From contig NZ_CADIJX010000007.1 in the NCBI RefSeq assembly GCF_902859625.1, positions 1 to 64,000 on the forward strand: DNA of 64,000 nt. The letters are read 5' to 3'. Of this stretch, positions 8,831-18,034 are shown piece after piece (within the stretch, counting starts at the first letter, position 1; every line of letters starts with the position of its first letter). The position numbers and the translations under genes were made by a program. Source of the stretch: Achromobacter pestifer. Lineage in GTDB: Bacteria; Pseudomonadota; Gammaproteobacteria; Burkholderiales; Burkholderiaceae_B. The notes under the pieces are model-generated. The model saw nothing but the letters and a program-made list of their open reading frames with translations. It was not told the DNA's origin and ran no database searches.

Positions 8831-10117
8831 ATGGGCCAACGAATTGCAGTCTTGGGCGCGGGGCCGATGGGGCTTGCCGTTGCGTATCAGCTTGCTCTGG
8901 ACGGGCATCAACCAGTGGTGTTTGAAGCGGATGATCGCGTCGGAGGCATGACCGCCACGTTTGACTTCAACGGACTGGATATCGAACGCTATTACCATTT
9001 TCACTGCACTTCGGACACGGCGTTTTTGAATGTGCTGGAAGAGTTGGGGCTGGGCGACAAGATGCGCTGGGTCGAAACCAAGATGGGCTATTGGTATCAG
9101 GACCGCTTGCAGCCTTGGGGAAACCCCGTCGCGTTGTTGAAGTTCAAGGGGCTGAGCCTGGTGGCTAAAGTCCGTTATGGCCTGCATGCCTTTCTGTCAG
9201 TCAAGCGCAATGACTGGAAGCCGCTGGATAATGTAGAAGCTACCAGCTGGATCAAACGCTGGGTCGGTGCTGAGGCTTATGAGGTGCTGTGGCGCCGCTT
9301 GTTCGAGTATAAATTTTACGAATACACCAGCAATTTGTCGGCCGCATGGATTTGGAGCCGGATCCGTAGAATTGGCCGTTCCCGGTATAGTCTATTTCGG
9401 GAAAAACTGGGTTATCTGGAAGGCGGCTCCAGTACGTTTCTGAATGCAATGGCTGCAGCTATCCAATCGTCTGGTGGAGATATCCGACTCAAACAACCCG
9501 TTAGCAAGGTTCTCATCGAGGCGGGTAAAGTCGTCGGCTTGGAAGTGAATGGGGCGGTGGAGAAATTCGACAAAGTAATAAGTACCGTACCGCTGCCTTT
9601 TGTTCCCAGATTGATGCCGGATCTACCGGAGGACATATTGCGGAAGTTTTCTGCCTTGAAGAACGTCGCAGTTGTCTGCGTAATTGCAAAATTGCGCAGG
9701 CGAGTGACTGAGAATTTTTGGCTGAATATAAATGATGTGGATATGGATATTCCAGGACTGGTCGAATATTCGAATCTTAGGCCGCTGAAAAGTAGCGTGG
9801 TGTATGTGCCGTTCTACATCCCCGGCGAGCATCCGACTTATGCCGATCCGGACAGCGTCTTTATCGGCAAGGTCAGGAATTACCTGAAGAAAATAAATCC
9901 CACTTTGTCCGACGGAGATTTTATCGATATTCGAGCAAGCCGGTACCGATATGCGCAGCCAATTTGTGAGCCTGGTTACTTGAGTGGATTGCCACCGGTC
10001 TCCTTGCCTGTCGAGGGCCTGTGGGTGGCTGATACCTCATACTATTATCCAGAAGACCGTGGAATTTCCGAGAGCATTGGTTTTGGAAGAAAAATGGCCC
10101 GGGATGCTGTGAAGTGA
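8831..10117 (+). CDS. FAD/NAD(P)-dependent oxidoreductase of the amine-oxidase/UDP-galactopyranose-mutase-like class
   Basis: The 428-residue protein opens with the dinucleotide-binding motif [17 protein letters not shown] and the acidic end of the second strand ([15 protein letters not shown]), as in flavin amine oxidases and protoporphyrinogen-oxidase-like proteins. The C-terminus has [20 protein letters not shown], the usual FAD-contacting tail. Members of this class are common in GtrA-containing polysaccharide clusters, but their reaction is mostly unknown. ATG at 8831 is preferred to an upstream TTG (8822) because TGGAG lies upstream. The stop overlaps the next gene by 4 bases (GTGA), so it is coupled to the GtrA flippase. 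Confidence 0.75.
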   Translation: MGQRIAVLGAGPMGLAVAYQLALDGHQPVVFEADDRVGGMTATFDFNGLDIERYYHFHCTSDTAFLNVLEELGLGDKMRWVETKMGYWYQDRLQPWGNPVALLKFKGLSLVAKVRYGLHAFLSVKRNDWKPLDNVEATSWIKRWVGAEAYEVLWRRLFEYKFYEYTSNLSAAWIWSRIRRIGRSRYSLFREKLGYLEGGSSTFLNAMAAAIQSSGGDIRLKQPVSKVLIEAGKVVGLEVNGAVEKFDKVISTVPLPFVPRLMPDLPEDILRKFSALKNVAVVCVIAKLRRRVTENFWLNINDVDMDIPGLVEYSNLRPLKSSVVYVPFYIPGEHPTYADPDSVFIGKVRNYLKKINPTLSDGDFIDIRASRYRYAQPICEPGYLSGLPPVSLPVEGLWVADTSYYYPEDRGISESIGFGRKMARDAVK

Positions 10118-10521
10118 TAAATCAGTTCTATTCTCGGCAATTCATGTCATTTCTCTTGGCCGGCGGAATTGCTGCGATGGTCAATATCGGGTCAAGGATT
10201 TTATACAGCCAATGGGTGAGTTTTTCTAACGCAATTATATTGGCCTATATAACTGGGATTATTACCGCTTTTGTATTGACGAAATTGTTTGTTTTTAAGG
10301 GCAGTACGCAGGCGCTCCATAGGTCTGTATTTTTCTTTATTCTTGTTAATATCGTGGCGGCCGTGCAAACCTGGCTTGTAAGCATGGCTCTTGCGTACTA
10401 TGTTCTGCCCCGGGCCGGGGTCAATGATATATATATTGAAGACGTGTCGCACATGATTGGCGTTGTATTTCCGGTGTTCACGAGTTATGTCGGTCACCGA
10501 CGCTGGTCTTTCCGGAAATAA
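10114..10521 (+). CDS. GtrA-family membrane protein, probable polyprenyl-phosphate-sugar flippase
   Basis: The protein has 135 residues with four TM helices (about 10-30, 38-60, 70-95, 108-125). It has the GtrA family hallmarks: [18 protein letters not shown] at the N-terminus, a TKLFVFKG segment after helix 2, and a C-terminal HRRWSFRK like the usual NRRWVF ending. GtrA proteins are thought to flip undecaprenyl-phosphate-linked sugars to the periplasmic face for side-branch addition. It starts at a GTG that overlaps the preceding stop. No GtrB-type GT2 (which makes the Und-P-sugar) accompanies it; the UbiA/DprE pathway could supply the lipid-linked sugar instead. Confidence 0.85.
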   Translation: MINQFYSRQFMSFLLAGGIAAMVNIGSRILYSQWVSFSNAIILAYITGIITAFVLTKLFVFKGSTQALHRSVFFFILVNIVAAVQTWLVSMALAYYVLPRAGVNDIYIEDVSHMIGVVFPVFTSYVGHRRWSFRK

Positions 10522-10615
10522 TGACGGTTTTAACCCTCATTTCACCAGTGTGGCTAGAAAGTACGGTATTCCGCCTGTGGCGTGAAGAAGATAAATCTAA
10601 TCGGGGCGAGATCCG

Positions 10616-12244
10616 ATGAATGGTAGAGAAGTCCATGCCCGGCCGGCGATCAATCGGTCTTCTTTTTCTTTCCTGTTGTTGCTTGCCGTACTTTTACTAA
10701 TTCCCAGGCTGGATGGTTGGGACTACTCACCAGGAAAGTATCTGTGGGCTGAAGACGGTTCCGTTTTCATCAATGACGCGCAACGACTAGGAGTGGCTTC
10801 TATCTGGCAGGCCTATCAGGGTTATCTGCATGCCTATCCTAGAATAGTCGCTTATCTGGCCGGTTTCGTCGACCTGAGCTTCAGGCCGCTAGTATTACTG
10901 GCGGGCTGGTGTATTGCCTACGTGTTCATGGCCTATACGTTGATTCAACGTTCCTGGACTCTTGGCGTCAGTGCCATCGGCACCGCGATACTGTTGATGG
11001 CTGTCGCTATCCAGCCGAACGTGGGCGAGGTATTTTTTACGTTGACGAATACCCAATGGCTGCTTGCCGCCGGGTTCGCTATCATCCTCCTGACTGGCGA
11101 CGCCAATTCATTAGGGTTCAAGCCCTATCGATTGCTCGGGCTATCGATTTTGGGGCTGACAGGCCCGTTCTCGGTTGTGATCCTCCCGGTTTTGACGCTA
11201 CGGGCCTTGTATTTCAAAGATCTCAGCGCCAATGCCTGGATATATGTCACCACGCTATTCTGCGCGTGCATTCAGGCTGCTGTCTTGCTCAATTCGCCTC
11301 GCCTTGCCGTTAACGGAGGCTCGATCGATCTACTGAGCTGGGCCGTAGGCTTCGGTCGGTTGGCATTTTTCAGCGTGGATGCGCCATTGGGCTGGGCCGG
11401 GGCGATTACGCTGTGGATCGCCATGATTGTCGGTATCGCGAGTCACTGGGCTGCGGGTGGGACGGCGCGGACTACTGCGGTTCAAGGCGTGATGCTGACC
11501 GTCATGGCATTGCTCTTGCTGTTGGCCAGCATGTACTCGGCCAAATCCAATGTGGCGGCAGTGATAGTGCTTGGGTCAGGCAGTCGATATACATGGGTGC
11601 CCTATACCTTAATTCTGTTCGCGCTTTGGATTTTTACCAAGCGTTCCTTGGTGTGCCAGCTGCTCATAGGGGCTATATGGTTGGCTATAGCCCTTCCAGT
11701 CGCGCATAGGGACACCCAGTCCAGTCTGCAATTCGGTCCGTTTGCTGATTTCTCGAAATATCAGAATGTTGTTATTCCTCTGCATCCTCTCGTTCCGGAG
11801 TTTCCGGGATGGTATATCGAGGGGGTGCAAAGAACTCATCTGCCTTTGGCGGAAAACTTGGAACAGGATATATTGATTTCCCGAGAAACTTCTTCGGGAG
11901 GGGATGTCGAGAGAAACGGAAAATTGATTGCCTTGCGATCCACGGGCAATGATCCGATTCTAATCTTCGAGAATAAATTTGAATGCCCTGAAAACACAAA
12001 AAATGTAGCTGTTGAGACCGAAATTAGGCGTTCCGTGGCAGGGGCAATGCAGTTATTCTGGGCCGGCAGGAATTACTTCTCGGAGGTGGATTCTTTGAAA
12101 CGTTGGTACCCAGAGGGTTTGGTCAAGGCTCAATTTGCATTTCCCTACATGAAGGAAGGCTTGGTATTGAGGTTAGATCCAATGGAAGTCGAGGGGACTG
12201 CCGTCATCGAGAGCATGACCCTAATTTGTCTGCCCGCGAGTTAA
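10616..12244 (+). CDS. Second GT-C-like multi-pass membrane protein
   Basis: This 542-residue protein has about ten TM helices in the first 370 residues and a soluble C-terminal domain. The first outer loop has KYLWAEDGSVFINDA; the paired E-D recalls the acidic motif of GT-C glycosyltransferases that use lipid-linked donors. It follows gtrA by 94 bases. Its plan matches that of the protein at 6067-7791, so two different side-chain linkages may be made. The soluble tail (about 400-542) may bind the acceptor polysaccharide. A specific donor cannot be named from sequence alone. Confidence 0.6.
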   Translation: MNGREVHARPAINRSSFSFLLLLAVLLLIPRLDGWDYSPGKYLWAEDGSVFINDAQRLGVASIWQAYQGYLHAYPRIVAYLAGFVDLSFRPLVLLAGWCIAYVFMAYTLIQRSWTLGVSAIGTAILLMAVAIQPNVGEVFFTLTNTQWLLAAGFAIILLTGDANSLGFKPYRLLGLSILGLTGPFSVVILPVLTLRALYFKDLSANAWIYVTTLFCACIQAAVLLNSPRLAVNGGSIDLLSWAVGFGRLAFFSVDAPLGWAGAITLWIAMIVGIASHWAAGGTARTTAVQGVMLTVMALLLLLASMYSAKSNVAAVIVLGSGSRYTWVPYTLILFALWIFTKRSLVCQLLIGAIWLAIALPVAHRDTQSSLQFGPFADFSKYQNVVIPLHPLVPEFPGWYIEGVQRTHLPLAENLEQDILISRETSSGGDVERNGKLIALRSTGNDPILIFENKFECPENTKNVAVETEIRRSVAGAMQLFWAGRNYFSEVDSLKRWYPEGLVKAQFAFPYMKEGLVLRLDPMEVEGTAVIESMTLICLPAS

Positions 12245-12375
12245 CCCTTGTAGCCGGCAGAGTGATACGTTCGATACAATTACACGTGATGGCAAAAGAC
12301 TCCCCATAAATGCGAGGCGAATCGTCTATTGGCATCTGGAGCATATGGAGTGCATATTCCACTTCGGAGACAAGG

Positions 12376-13041
12376 ATGGACGATGTTAATTTGGCCGAGC
12401 TATACCGGAATAGATTTGCGAAAGAAATATTGCCGAGGAAGAATGCGATCTGGAGGGTTATTTGTAGATCCTTCCTTCAGAAGTATGTAAAAAAGACCGA
12501 CTGCGTTGTGGATGTGGCTTGTGGGTACGGAGAGTTCATCAATAATATTGACGCTCGCAAGAAAGTTGCCATCGACCTGAATCCGGACACACAGGATTTT
12601 CTGGGCAACGATATTATTTTCTACCAATGCCCGGCCACCGCATTGAGTGATGTTATTCAGGCCGATGCGGATGTCATATTCACTTCGAACTTCCTCGAGC
12701 ACTTGCCAAACAAGCAGGTGCTAGATCAGTTTATCGAGCAAGTGCACGCCTCATTGAGGCCAGGCGGCATATACATAATTATCGGGCCCAACCTACGGTA
12801 TTTGCCCGGTGCATACTGGGATTACTATGACCATCACCTCGGTCTTACCCACTTGTCGCTGATGGAAGCCTTGCAACTGAAGGGCCTTGAGGTCGAAATA
12901 TGTGTGGGAAAATTCCTGCCGTACACAATCCAGAGCGCCTTGCCTACTCATCCATTCTTGGTTTGGCTATATCTAAAGTTGCCGTTCGCTTGGAAAGTGC
13001 TTGGCAAACAGTTTTTTATAGTTGCAAGAAAACGAATTTGA
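12376..13041 (+). CDS. Class I SAM-dependent methyltransferase
   Basis: The 221-residue protein has motif I VVDVACGYGEFI, the acidic VAIDLNPD end of strand two, and FTSNFLEHLPNK, typical of small-molecule and sugar methyltransferases. The ATG at 12376 is chosen over 12310 because GGAGA lies 5 bases upstream. The reading frame is AT-rich. As the last gene of the plus-strand unit it may methylate a sugar of the side chain. A TACAAT at 12275-12280 in the 131-base gap before it may be a separate -10 element, but no good -35 was seen. Only 15 bases separate its stop from the convergent glycosyltransferase gene. Confidence 0.75.
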   Translation: MDDVNLAELYRNRFAKEILPRKNAIWRVICRSFLQKYVKKTDCVVDVACGYGEFINNIDARKKVAIDLNPDTQDFLGNDIIFYQCPATALSDVIQADADVIFTSNFLEHLPNKQVLDQFIEQVHASLRPGGIYIIIGPNLRYLPGAYWDYYDHHLGLTHLSLMEALQLKGLEVEICVGKFLPYTIQSALPTHPFLVWLYLKLPFAWKVLGKQFFIVARKRI

Positions 13042-13056
13042 AACGCAGGGTGGGGT

Positions 13057-14232
13057 TCATGGCTGATTCACCACATTGGCTATCACTTTGGAAAACTTAT
13101 CCCAGCCGTACGCTTGGCGAACTTCACCGTAAGCTATTTCAGCTATGTCGGCATAGCGGCCGGACCTCGATAATTCGATGACCTTCTCGATCTTTTTGGT
13201 CCACTGCTCGGGTGTTGACAGGTAGCCTGTCACTCCATCCTTGATGGCACGCGAATATGTATAGGTAGGTGTGGCGACAGTGATGGTGCCGACAATGGCC
13301 GCTTCGAAGTATTTGAGTTCCGACTTGCAATGGGTGAATTCGTTGTCCAGCAAAGGAACGATATTGACATCAACGCTTCCGATCAGACGCTGAAGATTGA
13401 CGTAGTCTTGCATCGGATAATAGTCGATCCGATCGCGGAAAGGCTCAAGGTACGCACCCGGCTCAATATAGCCCACGAGTACCAAACGAACATCCTCATG
13501 ATGTTTCAATACCTCTGCAATTGCGGGCGCCGCAAGATTGAAATCCCGCCGATGACTGGGCGAACCGCTGAAATAGCCGATAGATGTAGGTCGTAGCGAC
13601 GCAAATTGGGATTCCTGCTTTATACGATATATATCTTCCGAATAGTCCTGTTGAATCCTGTTGAGAAAGTTCGGAATGATCGCGGTAGGCTTGCCAGGGA
13701 ATTTTTCCCTTAGTTGTCCCGCTAGATATTCGTTTGTCAGGATAGCGCCGTCGCAGAGCCGCAGCATCTCCGCTTGGCGTGATATGTAAGCGTACCAATA
13801 GTCCAACTGCTCGTTTTCGCCGTAGCCGCCAATGGTGTCCACCAGAATAGGCAATTTCTGTGTGTTGAAAACCAAGTCATCCACATCGAAAAGCACTCGC
13901 ACCTGGTGCAGATTGGCCAACCTGACCAGTTGCACGAGTTTTGGCGAATAGCGAGTCCGGCAGATTACCAGTGCTGTGCAGTCCGGAATTAAGCACATGA
14001 CCTGATCGAGCTCATCCTTATAGAACCAGGCGGCCGATACATTGGATTCTTCCGAACTGTTGAGACTATCCACCATGTTGAAGACGCGGTAGCGAAACGT
14101 ACTGTTATCGCGGCCTTCATAGAGGTAGAGAATCCGGATATTCCTCTGATATAGCATGCGTACCCGCTCTGCGCATGGGAGGTCCCAGGGATCACGGTAT
14201 TCATACGGCTTGATCTGGAGCAGGCTAAACAT
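13057..14232 (-). CDS. GT4-like glycosyltransferase
   Basis: The 391-residue protein has the GT-B form. The N-terminal half includes ALVICRTRYS and VLFDVDDLVFN, often seen in O-antigen glycosyltransferases of this group. The C-terminal half includes IGYFSGSPSHRRDFNL (start of the nucleotide-binding domain), VRLVLVGYIEPG and VNIVPLLDNEFTHCKSELKYFEAA, corresponding to the donor-binding E-x7-E region. Its ATG overlaps the stop of the preceding gene by 8 bases, so it is the last gene of the minus-strand polysaccharide operon. Donor and acceptor are unknown; dTDP-rhamnose is plausible because its synthesis genes head the operon. Confidence 0.75.
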   Translation of the reverse strand: MFSLLQIKPYEYRDPWDLPCAERVRMLYQRNIRILYLYEGRDNSTFRYRVFNMVDSLNSSEESNVSAAWFYKDELDQVMCLIPDCTALVICRTRYSPKLVQLVRLANLHQVRVLFDVDDLVFNTQKLPILVDTIGGYGENEQLDYWYAYISRQAEMLRLCDGAILTNEYLAGQLREKFPGKPTAIIPNFLNRIQQDYSEDIYRIKQESQFASLRPTSIGYFSGSPSHRRDFNLAAPAIAEVLKHHEDVRLVLVGYIEPGAYLEPFRDRIDYYPMQDYVNLQRLIGSVDVNIVPLLDNEFTHCKSELKYFEAAIVGTITVATPTYTYSRAIKDGVTGYLSTPEQWTKKIEKVIELSRSGRYADIAEIAYGEVRQAYGWDKFSKVIANVVNQP

Positions 14233-15982
14233 GGAGAGCGGGGATGCGGTCGGAAAGGAATGTGATGGAATCAGCCAGCGAGATATTCCAGTCCTTCTGA
14301 ATGCCCGCTGTTTTCAGGTTTTCGAGTTTTTGTGATTCACTGATTGCTAATGCTTCCCGAAGGCCGTCTAGCAACGCATCCACGGTAGGGGCAGCGCAGA
14401 TAATATTCTTTGAATACTGCGAAAGATCAGTTTTGATACCAGACGAATTGGTAACGGCGACTGCACCCGAACAAGCGAGATCTAGAGGGGGATAACTTGG
14501 ATGCGGCGTGTCCATCAGCGTCAGGCCGATGTCGATGGTCTGCAACAGCGCTGCATATTCGGCCCATCCCAATTGCTGATGGAAATATATGTCGGGTTCA
14601 CCGGGAAGGGTACCGTTGGGCAGATCCTTCCCAGCAAAATGAAATTCCCACTCTTTTGGGTCCAATATCCCACGTAATATGGCCTGTGTAATGACCTCGA
14701 GCCCGCGGAGGTAGAGATTCCGCAGATTGTTGGGACGGCCGTAAAAGAAGAAGCGGCGTTTTGTCTTCGAAAGCGGTTTGATCGCGGGCCGCATGCTGGG
14801 GAAGGCCGGTTCGAAGTACGTCGACCTATCCGCCAAGCCTTGAATGGGATTTGGCCCTTGCGTAAGGTGGCGCTGGAGCAATTGCGTGTTCAATGCGAAG
14901 ACGATGTTTGTATCGCTCAGAACCTCTTCGCACCGCATGCGTTCGTCGCCGTAGCCATAGAACATCCGCTCGTCTTCCTGCAGCAGGTAAATGATCTGGG
15001 CGGCTGGGATCGCTTTCCGCACACCGGATGTGGTCCACCACGATGTCGTGATGAAGACGTCCTCGTCTTTCCGTGTTGGTACGTAGTAGCCTGTAGTGGG
15101 TGCAGATTCGAGCATCGTCAATGTGCCTGTGAATTGCACTTGGTTCAGTTCCAGGAGCCGGGCAACCACATCCGGACTGCCCTCGCCATTCCGTGTAATG
15201 AGCCGGAGCTGGGCGTTCTTCTTTTGGGCCAAGCATGCGGCAAGAATCAATGCTGTCGCAACCCCGCCAAAAAGTGAGGCAGGTCCGATGCTGTCGGTGA
15301 CGACATTGATGCGCAGGCCACGTGACGCGTCATCCATGATGCGCATAGGACCCAGGTGGGCGAGCCTGGCCTGCAGCACCTGTTCGAATGGGACGGTGGT
15401 CGTTCGTGGAGCTTCGCCTGGTTTCCTGATCTTCCGTGCTTCCCGGCGTCCGGCAACCTCGAAATGGACAAGAGGATTCAGATTGGCTGCCGCGACGTCA
15501 GGATGATCCAGCAGATACTGCATGGGGTCGAAATCGGGGCCCGGCTCCAGTCCCTCTCGCCAATGTTGGGCGTAATGCGCGGCTGCCTTGTGCGCGCTCG
15601 CGCCCGAGAGATACTTTTTCGCATAGGCTTGGTGATCAAACAGCGGGGAGGCGATGAGGACCTTGATGTCGCGTTTCAACAGCCGTCCAGCGCGAAGGTG
15701 ATTGACCGCGCGTCGGGCTAATTTCAGCATGACAGCCGACATCCCCGGCGCCGGCTGCGCGGCGGTGGCGATCGCCACCGCCTTTCTTGAAGATTCCAAC
15801 TGCTTCTGGAGATCGGAGCAACGTTCGTGCGCTGCCTCAAGTTCGCGTTGGTACCATGCCTGTTTACCAGGGGTGGGTGGTGCGCCCTGGTCGAAGGTAG
15901 ATGCTATTCCTGTGCCTGTAGCCGCGGTATCGTCATGGGAAAGCGAGGCGGGTGACTTCGCGGGAGAAGAATTCGTGGGCAT
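14225..15982 (-). CDS. WsaF-like rhamnosyltransferase with N-terminal extension
   Basis: The 585-residue protein has three parts. Residues 1-70 are low-complexity followed by a short coiled coil (RELEAAHERCSDLQKQLESS). Residues about 80-190 have YLSGASAHKAAAHYAQHWREGLEPGPDFDPMQYL, a domain found in front of many rhamnan glycosyltransferases. Residues about 220-570 are a GT-B domain with INVVTDSIGPASLFGGVATA, DVFITTSWWT, FFYGRPNNLRNLY and SYPPLDLACSGAVAVTN. The last two motifs resemble WsaF of S-layer rhamnan synthesis. A role as rhamnosyltransferase is an inference from this resemblance and the rfb genes upstream. It overlaps the next glycosyltransferase by 8 bases. Confidence 0.7.
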   Translation of the reverse strand: MPTNSSPAKSPASLSHDDTAATGTGIASTFDQGAPPTPGKQAWYQRELEAAHERCSDLQKQLESSRKAVAIATAAQPAPGMSAVMLKLARRAVNHLRAGRLLKRDIKVLIASPLFDHQAYAKKYLSGASAHKAAAHYAQHWREGLEPGPDFDPMQYLLDHPDVAAANLNPLVHFEVAGRREARKIRKPGEAPRTTTVPFEQVLQARLAHLGPMRIMDDASRGLRINVVTDSIGPASLFGGVATALILAACLAQKKNAQLRLITRNGEGSPDVVARLLELNQVQFTGTLTMLESAPTTGYYVPTRKDEDVFITTSWWTTSGVRKAIPAAQIIYLLQEDERMFYGYGDERMRCEEVLSDTNIVFALNTQLLQRHLTQGPNPIQGLADRSTYFEPAFPSMRPAIKPLSKTKRRFFFYGRPNNLRNLYLRGLEVITQAILRGILDPKEWEFHFAGKDLPNGTLPGEPDIYFHQQLGWAEYAALLQTIDIGLTLMDTPHPSYPPLDLACSGAVAVTNSSGIKTDLSQYSKNIICAAPTVDALLDGLREALAISESQKLENLKTAGIQKDWNISLADSITFLSDRIPALHV

Positions 15983-16068
15983 TATCTCTAGACTGAAAAC
16001 CGGGATCTAAGGTGGACTGAAACGAGCTCGTTAGGGGCAGCGCAGCGGGTGAACGCCTAGAGAATAAT

Positions 16069-17133
16069 CTACTTGAACAGGTGGCGGGCCATCCCGGCGA
16101 CCCAACGTAGCGGAGCGGTCAATCGCCAGCTTTTCGACCGTAACAATGCTGCATTGATGAGTGCTGCCCCTGCTGCCTTATCCTCTTCGGAGTGGAGCTT
16201 GCGTTCAAGGTTCCGGATCGTCTGATTGTTTCGATGAATCTCTGCGTCCCGCTCGATGATTTCATCCCTGGCGGCCTGAAGCAATTGTTCTGTTTGGATT
16301 ATGGACTCGGCGGGCGGTACCGTGCGCGTGGACCAGGGATTGCCTGTTTGGGAAGGTACATCCTGTAGGCTGAACCGCGTGCCATGCAACGGGATATGCC
16401 CGGGAATGACCGCTTCTTCACGACCCGCTACGATACGGCGGCCAAGGGCATTGCTGGAGGCTGGGCGCTTGCGGATGACGCAAATCGAGTTAACGAATTC
16501 GACGGACCTAACTTGCGCAAGACTCTCTGCCGATAGCGTGCAGCCATAGTGGGACAGGATGCCGTTCAGCGGGCCAAGACGATCTAGAGTGTCTATGCCC
16601 CAGTGCTCGAAATTGACGACGTCGGCCAGAAGCTTGAAAAATGACAGGGAGGAGTATGGGTGGAACAGTCCGCCATCGAATTCCGACCAATAACTACAAT
16701 GCAGATCTTCAACAATGAATGTGCCACTTTCGGCTAGTGTGGGGAAATAGAGACAGAAGGACTTTACTATGTCCCCCGACCGGTGCGACCCGTCGTCGAT
16801 AATAATATCGAACTGCTCGCATTCCCCAGTGATAGCGTTGTAGGTATCAGGCGTGTTCGCATCTCCTACAATGACGCGTATGCGGGGATCGGCGTAGGTC
16901 AGCTTGGCACAGTCTGGGTTGATATCACAGCCAATGAGCCTGACCACATTGGAAAAATAGCTGAGCCATATCTCCAGCGATCCACCATTCTGGATGCCGA
17001 TTTCAAGAAGGTGAACGGGCTGGTCGCGATGTGGCTCCAGCGTTCGCTCATACTCATCGAGATAAATTTCCCATTTGTCAGATACCTTTCCGGCATGATG
17101 GCCGTACAGTTCCCGCAACGAATCCTGAACCAT
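16069..17133 (-). CDS. SAM methyltransferase with C-terminal coiled coil, possible chain terminator
   Basis: The N-terminal 210 residues form a class I methyltransferase with LEIGIQNGGS (43-52) as motif I and IIDDGSH (111-117) as a conserved acidic motif. A linker follows, then a heptad-rich region at about 280-325 (QTEQLLQAARDEIIERDAEI and on) and a basic, amphipathic C-terminus. In ABC-exported O-antigens such as E. coli O9a, a methyltransferase with a coiled coil (WbdD) ends the chain and measures its length, so this protein is a candidate for that role. It lies directly upstream of the two glycosyltransferases and downstream of wzt. Capping is inference; plain sugar O-methylation is the alternative. 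Confidence 0.7.
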   Translation of the reverse strand: MVQDSLRELYGHHAGKVSDKWEIYLDEYERTLEPHRDQPVHLLEIGIQNGGSLEIWLSYFSNVVRLIGCDINPDCAKLTYADPRIRVIVGDANTPDTYNAITGECEQFDIIIDDGSHRSGDIVKSFCLYFPTLAESGTFIVEDLHCSYWSEFDGGLFHPYSSLSFFKLLADVVNFEHWGIDTLDRLGPLNGILSHYGCTLSAESLAQVRSVEFVNSICVIRKRPASSNALGRRIVAGREEAVIPGHIPLHGTRFSLQDVPSQTGNPWSTRTVPPAESIIQTEQLLQAARDEIIERDAEIHRNNQTIRNLERKLHSEEDKAAGAALINAALLRSKSWRLTAPLRWVAGMARHLFK

Positions 17134-17260
17134 GGTCTCGATAGCCTTGCGTAGGTGATGATGCCTTGGTGAAAGCTTCGGCGCGATAAACCGCCGGCTA
17201 TTTACAATACGGAAAACCTGTTATCTCGGTGACAAGGGCGCTTGTTTGTAGGCTGGAGGT

Positions 17261-18004
17261 TCAGTGCCCGAAATACGCATGCGTGACGTCGTCTGGCGTA
17301 CCGTCCATTTTGATCTTTCCGTGCTCAAGCCAAATCGCGCGATTGCAGGTATCTTTCACCAATTCTCGCGAATGGCTAGCGATGACCAGAATATGGGTCG
17401 ACTCGACCAGCTCATTCATTCGTGCTTCCGCCCTTACCCGGAATCCTTCGTCGCCAACCGAAAGCCATTCATCCATCAACAGGATCTCGGGCCGGATGAT
17501 GGTAGAAACCGAGAATGCCAGACGCAAGTGCATCCCTGACGAATAGGTCCGGACAGGCATGTCAATGAAATCGCCCAGCTCCGAGAAATCGATGATTTCA
17601 TCGAGCTTGGCTTTTATCTCTGCGCGAGTCAGGCCCAGGAGGGCGCCGCGCAGGTATATGTTCTCGCGGCCGCTGGCCTCGGGATCAATGCCGAAACTCA
17701 CATCGATCAGAGAGCCAATCTCGCCCTTGATTTCGGCTCGGCCGCTAGAGGGTTCGTACACCCCGCTCAACAAGCGCAACAGCGTACTCTTGCCTGCGCC
17801 ATTGTGGCCAAGCAAGCCGACGCGATCGCCGTCCTTGATTGTCAAGGTCAAGTCTTCCAATGCGCGGATGATCACTCGGCCACTGGCGTTGGCGCTGATC
17901 TGACCACCAGTCGCAACCTGGAATAGTCGCTTTTTTAGCGAACGAGCACTAGCGTTGTAGATGGGAAAATCGACACAGACGTTGTCGAAAACGATGGAGG
18001 CCAT
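17261..18004 (-). CDS. wzt: Wzt-type polysaccharide export ABC ATPase
   Basis: The 247-residue ATPase has Walker A GHNGAGKS (66-73), an unusual signature YSSGMHLRLAFS, and Walker B EILLMDEWLSVGD, the latter two characteristic of the Wzt/TagH/KpsT group. Its N-terminal VCVDFPIYNASARSLKKR is a family feature. It ends shortly after the ATPase core, so it lacks the C-terminal carbohydrate-binding domain found in Wzt proteins that recognise a capped chain terminus. It pairs with the permease gene 30 bases upstream. It energises transfer of undecaprenyl-linked polysaccharide across the inner membrane. Confidence 0.93.
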   Translation of the reverse strand: MASIVFDNVCVDFPIYNASARSLKKRLFQVATGGQISANASGRVIIRALEDLTLTIKDGDRVGLLGHNGAGKSTLLRLLSGVYEPSSGRAEIKGEIGSLIDVSFGIDPEASGRENIYLRGALLGLTRAEIKAKLDEIIDFSELGDFIDMPVRTYSSGMHLRLAFSVSTIIRPEILLMDEWLSVGDEGFRVRAEARMNELVESTHILVIASHSRELVKDTCNRAIWLEHGKIKMDGTPDDVTHAYFGH

Positions 18005-18034
18005 AATCTGTCTTTATTGAAGAGTCGTTGTGTC

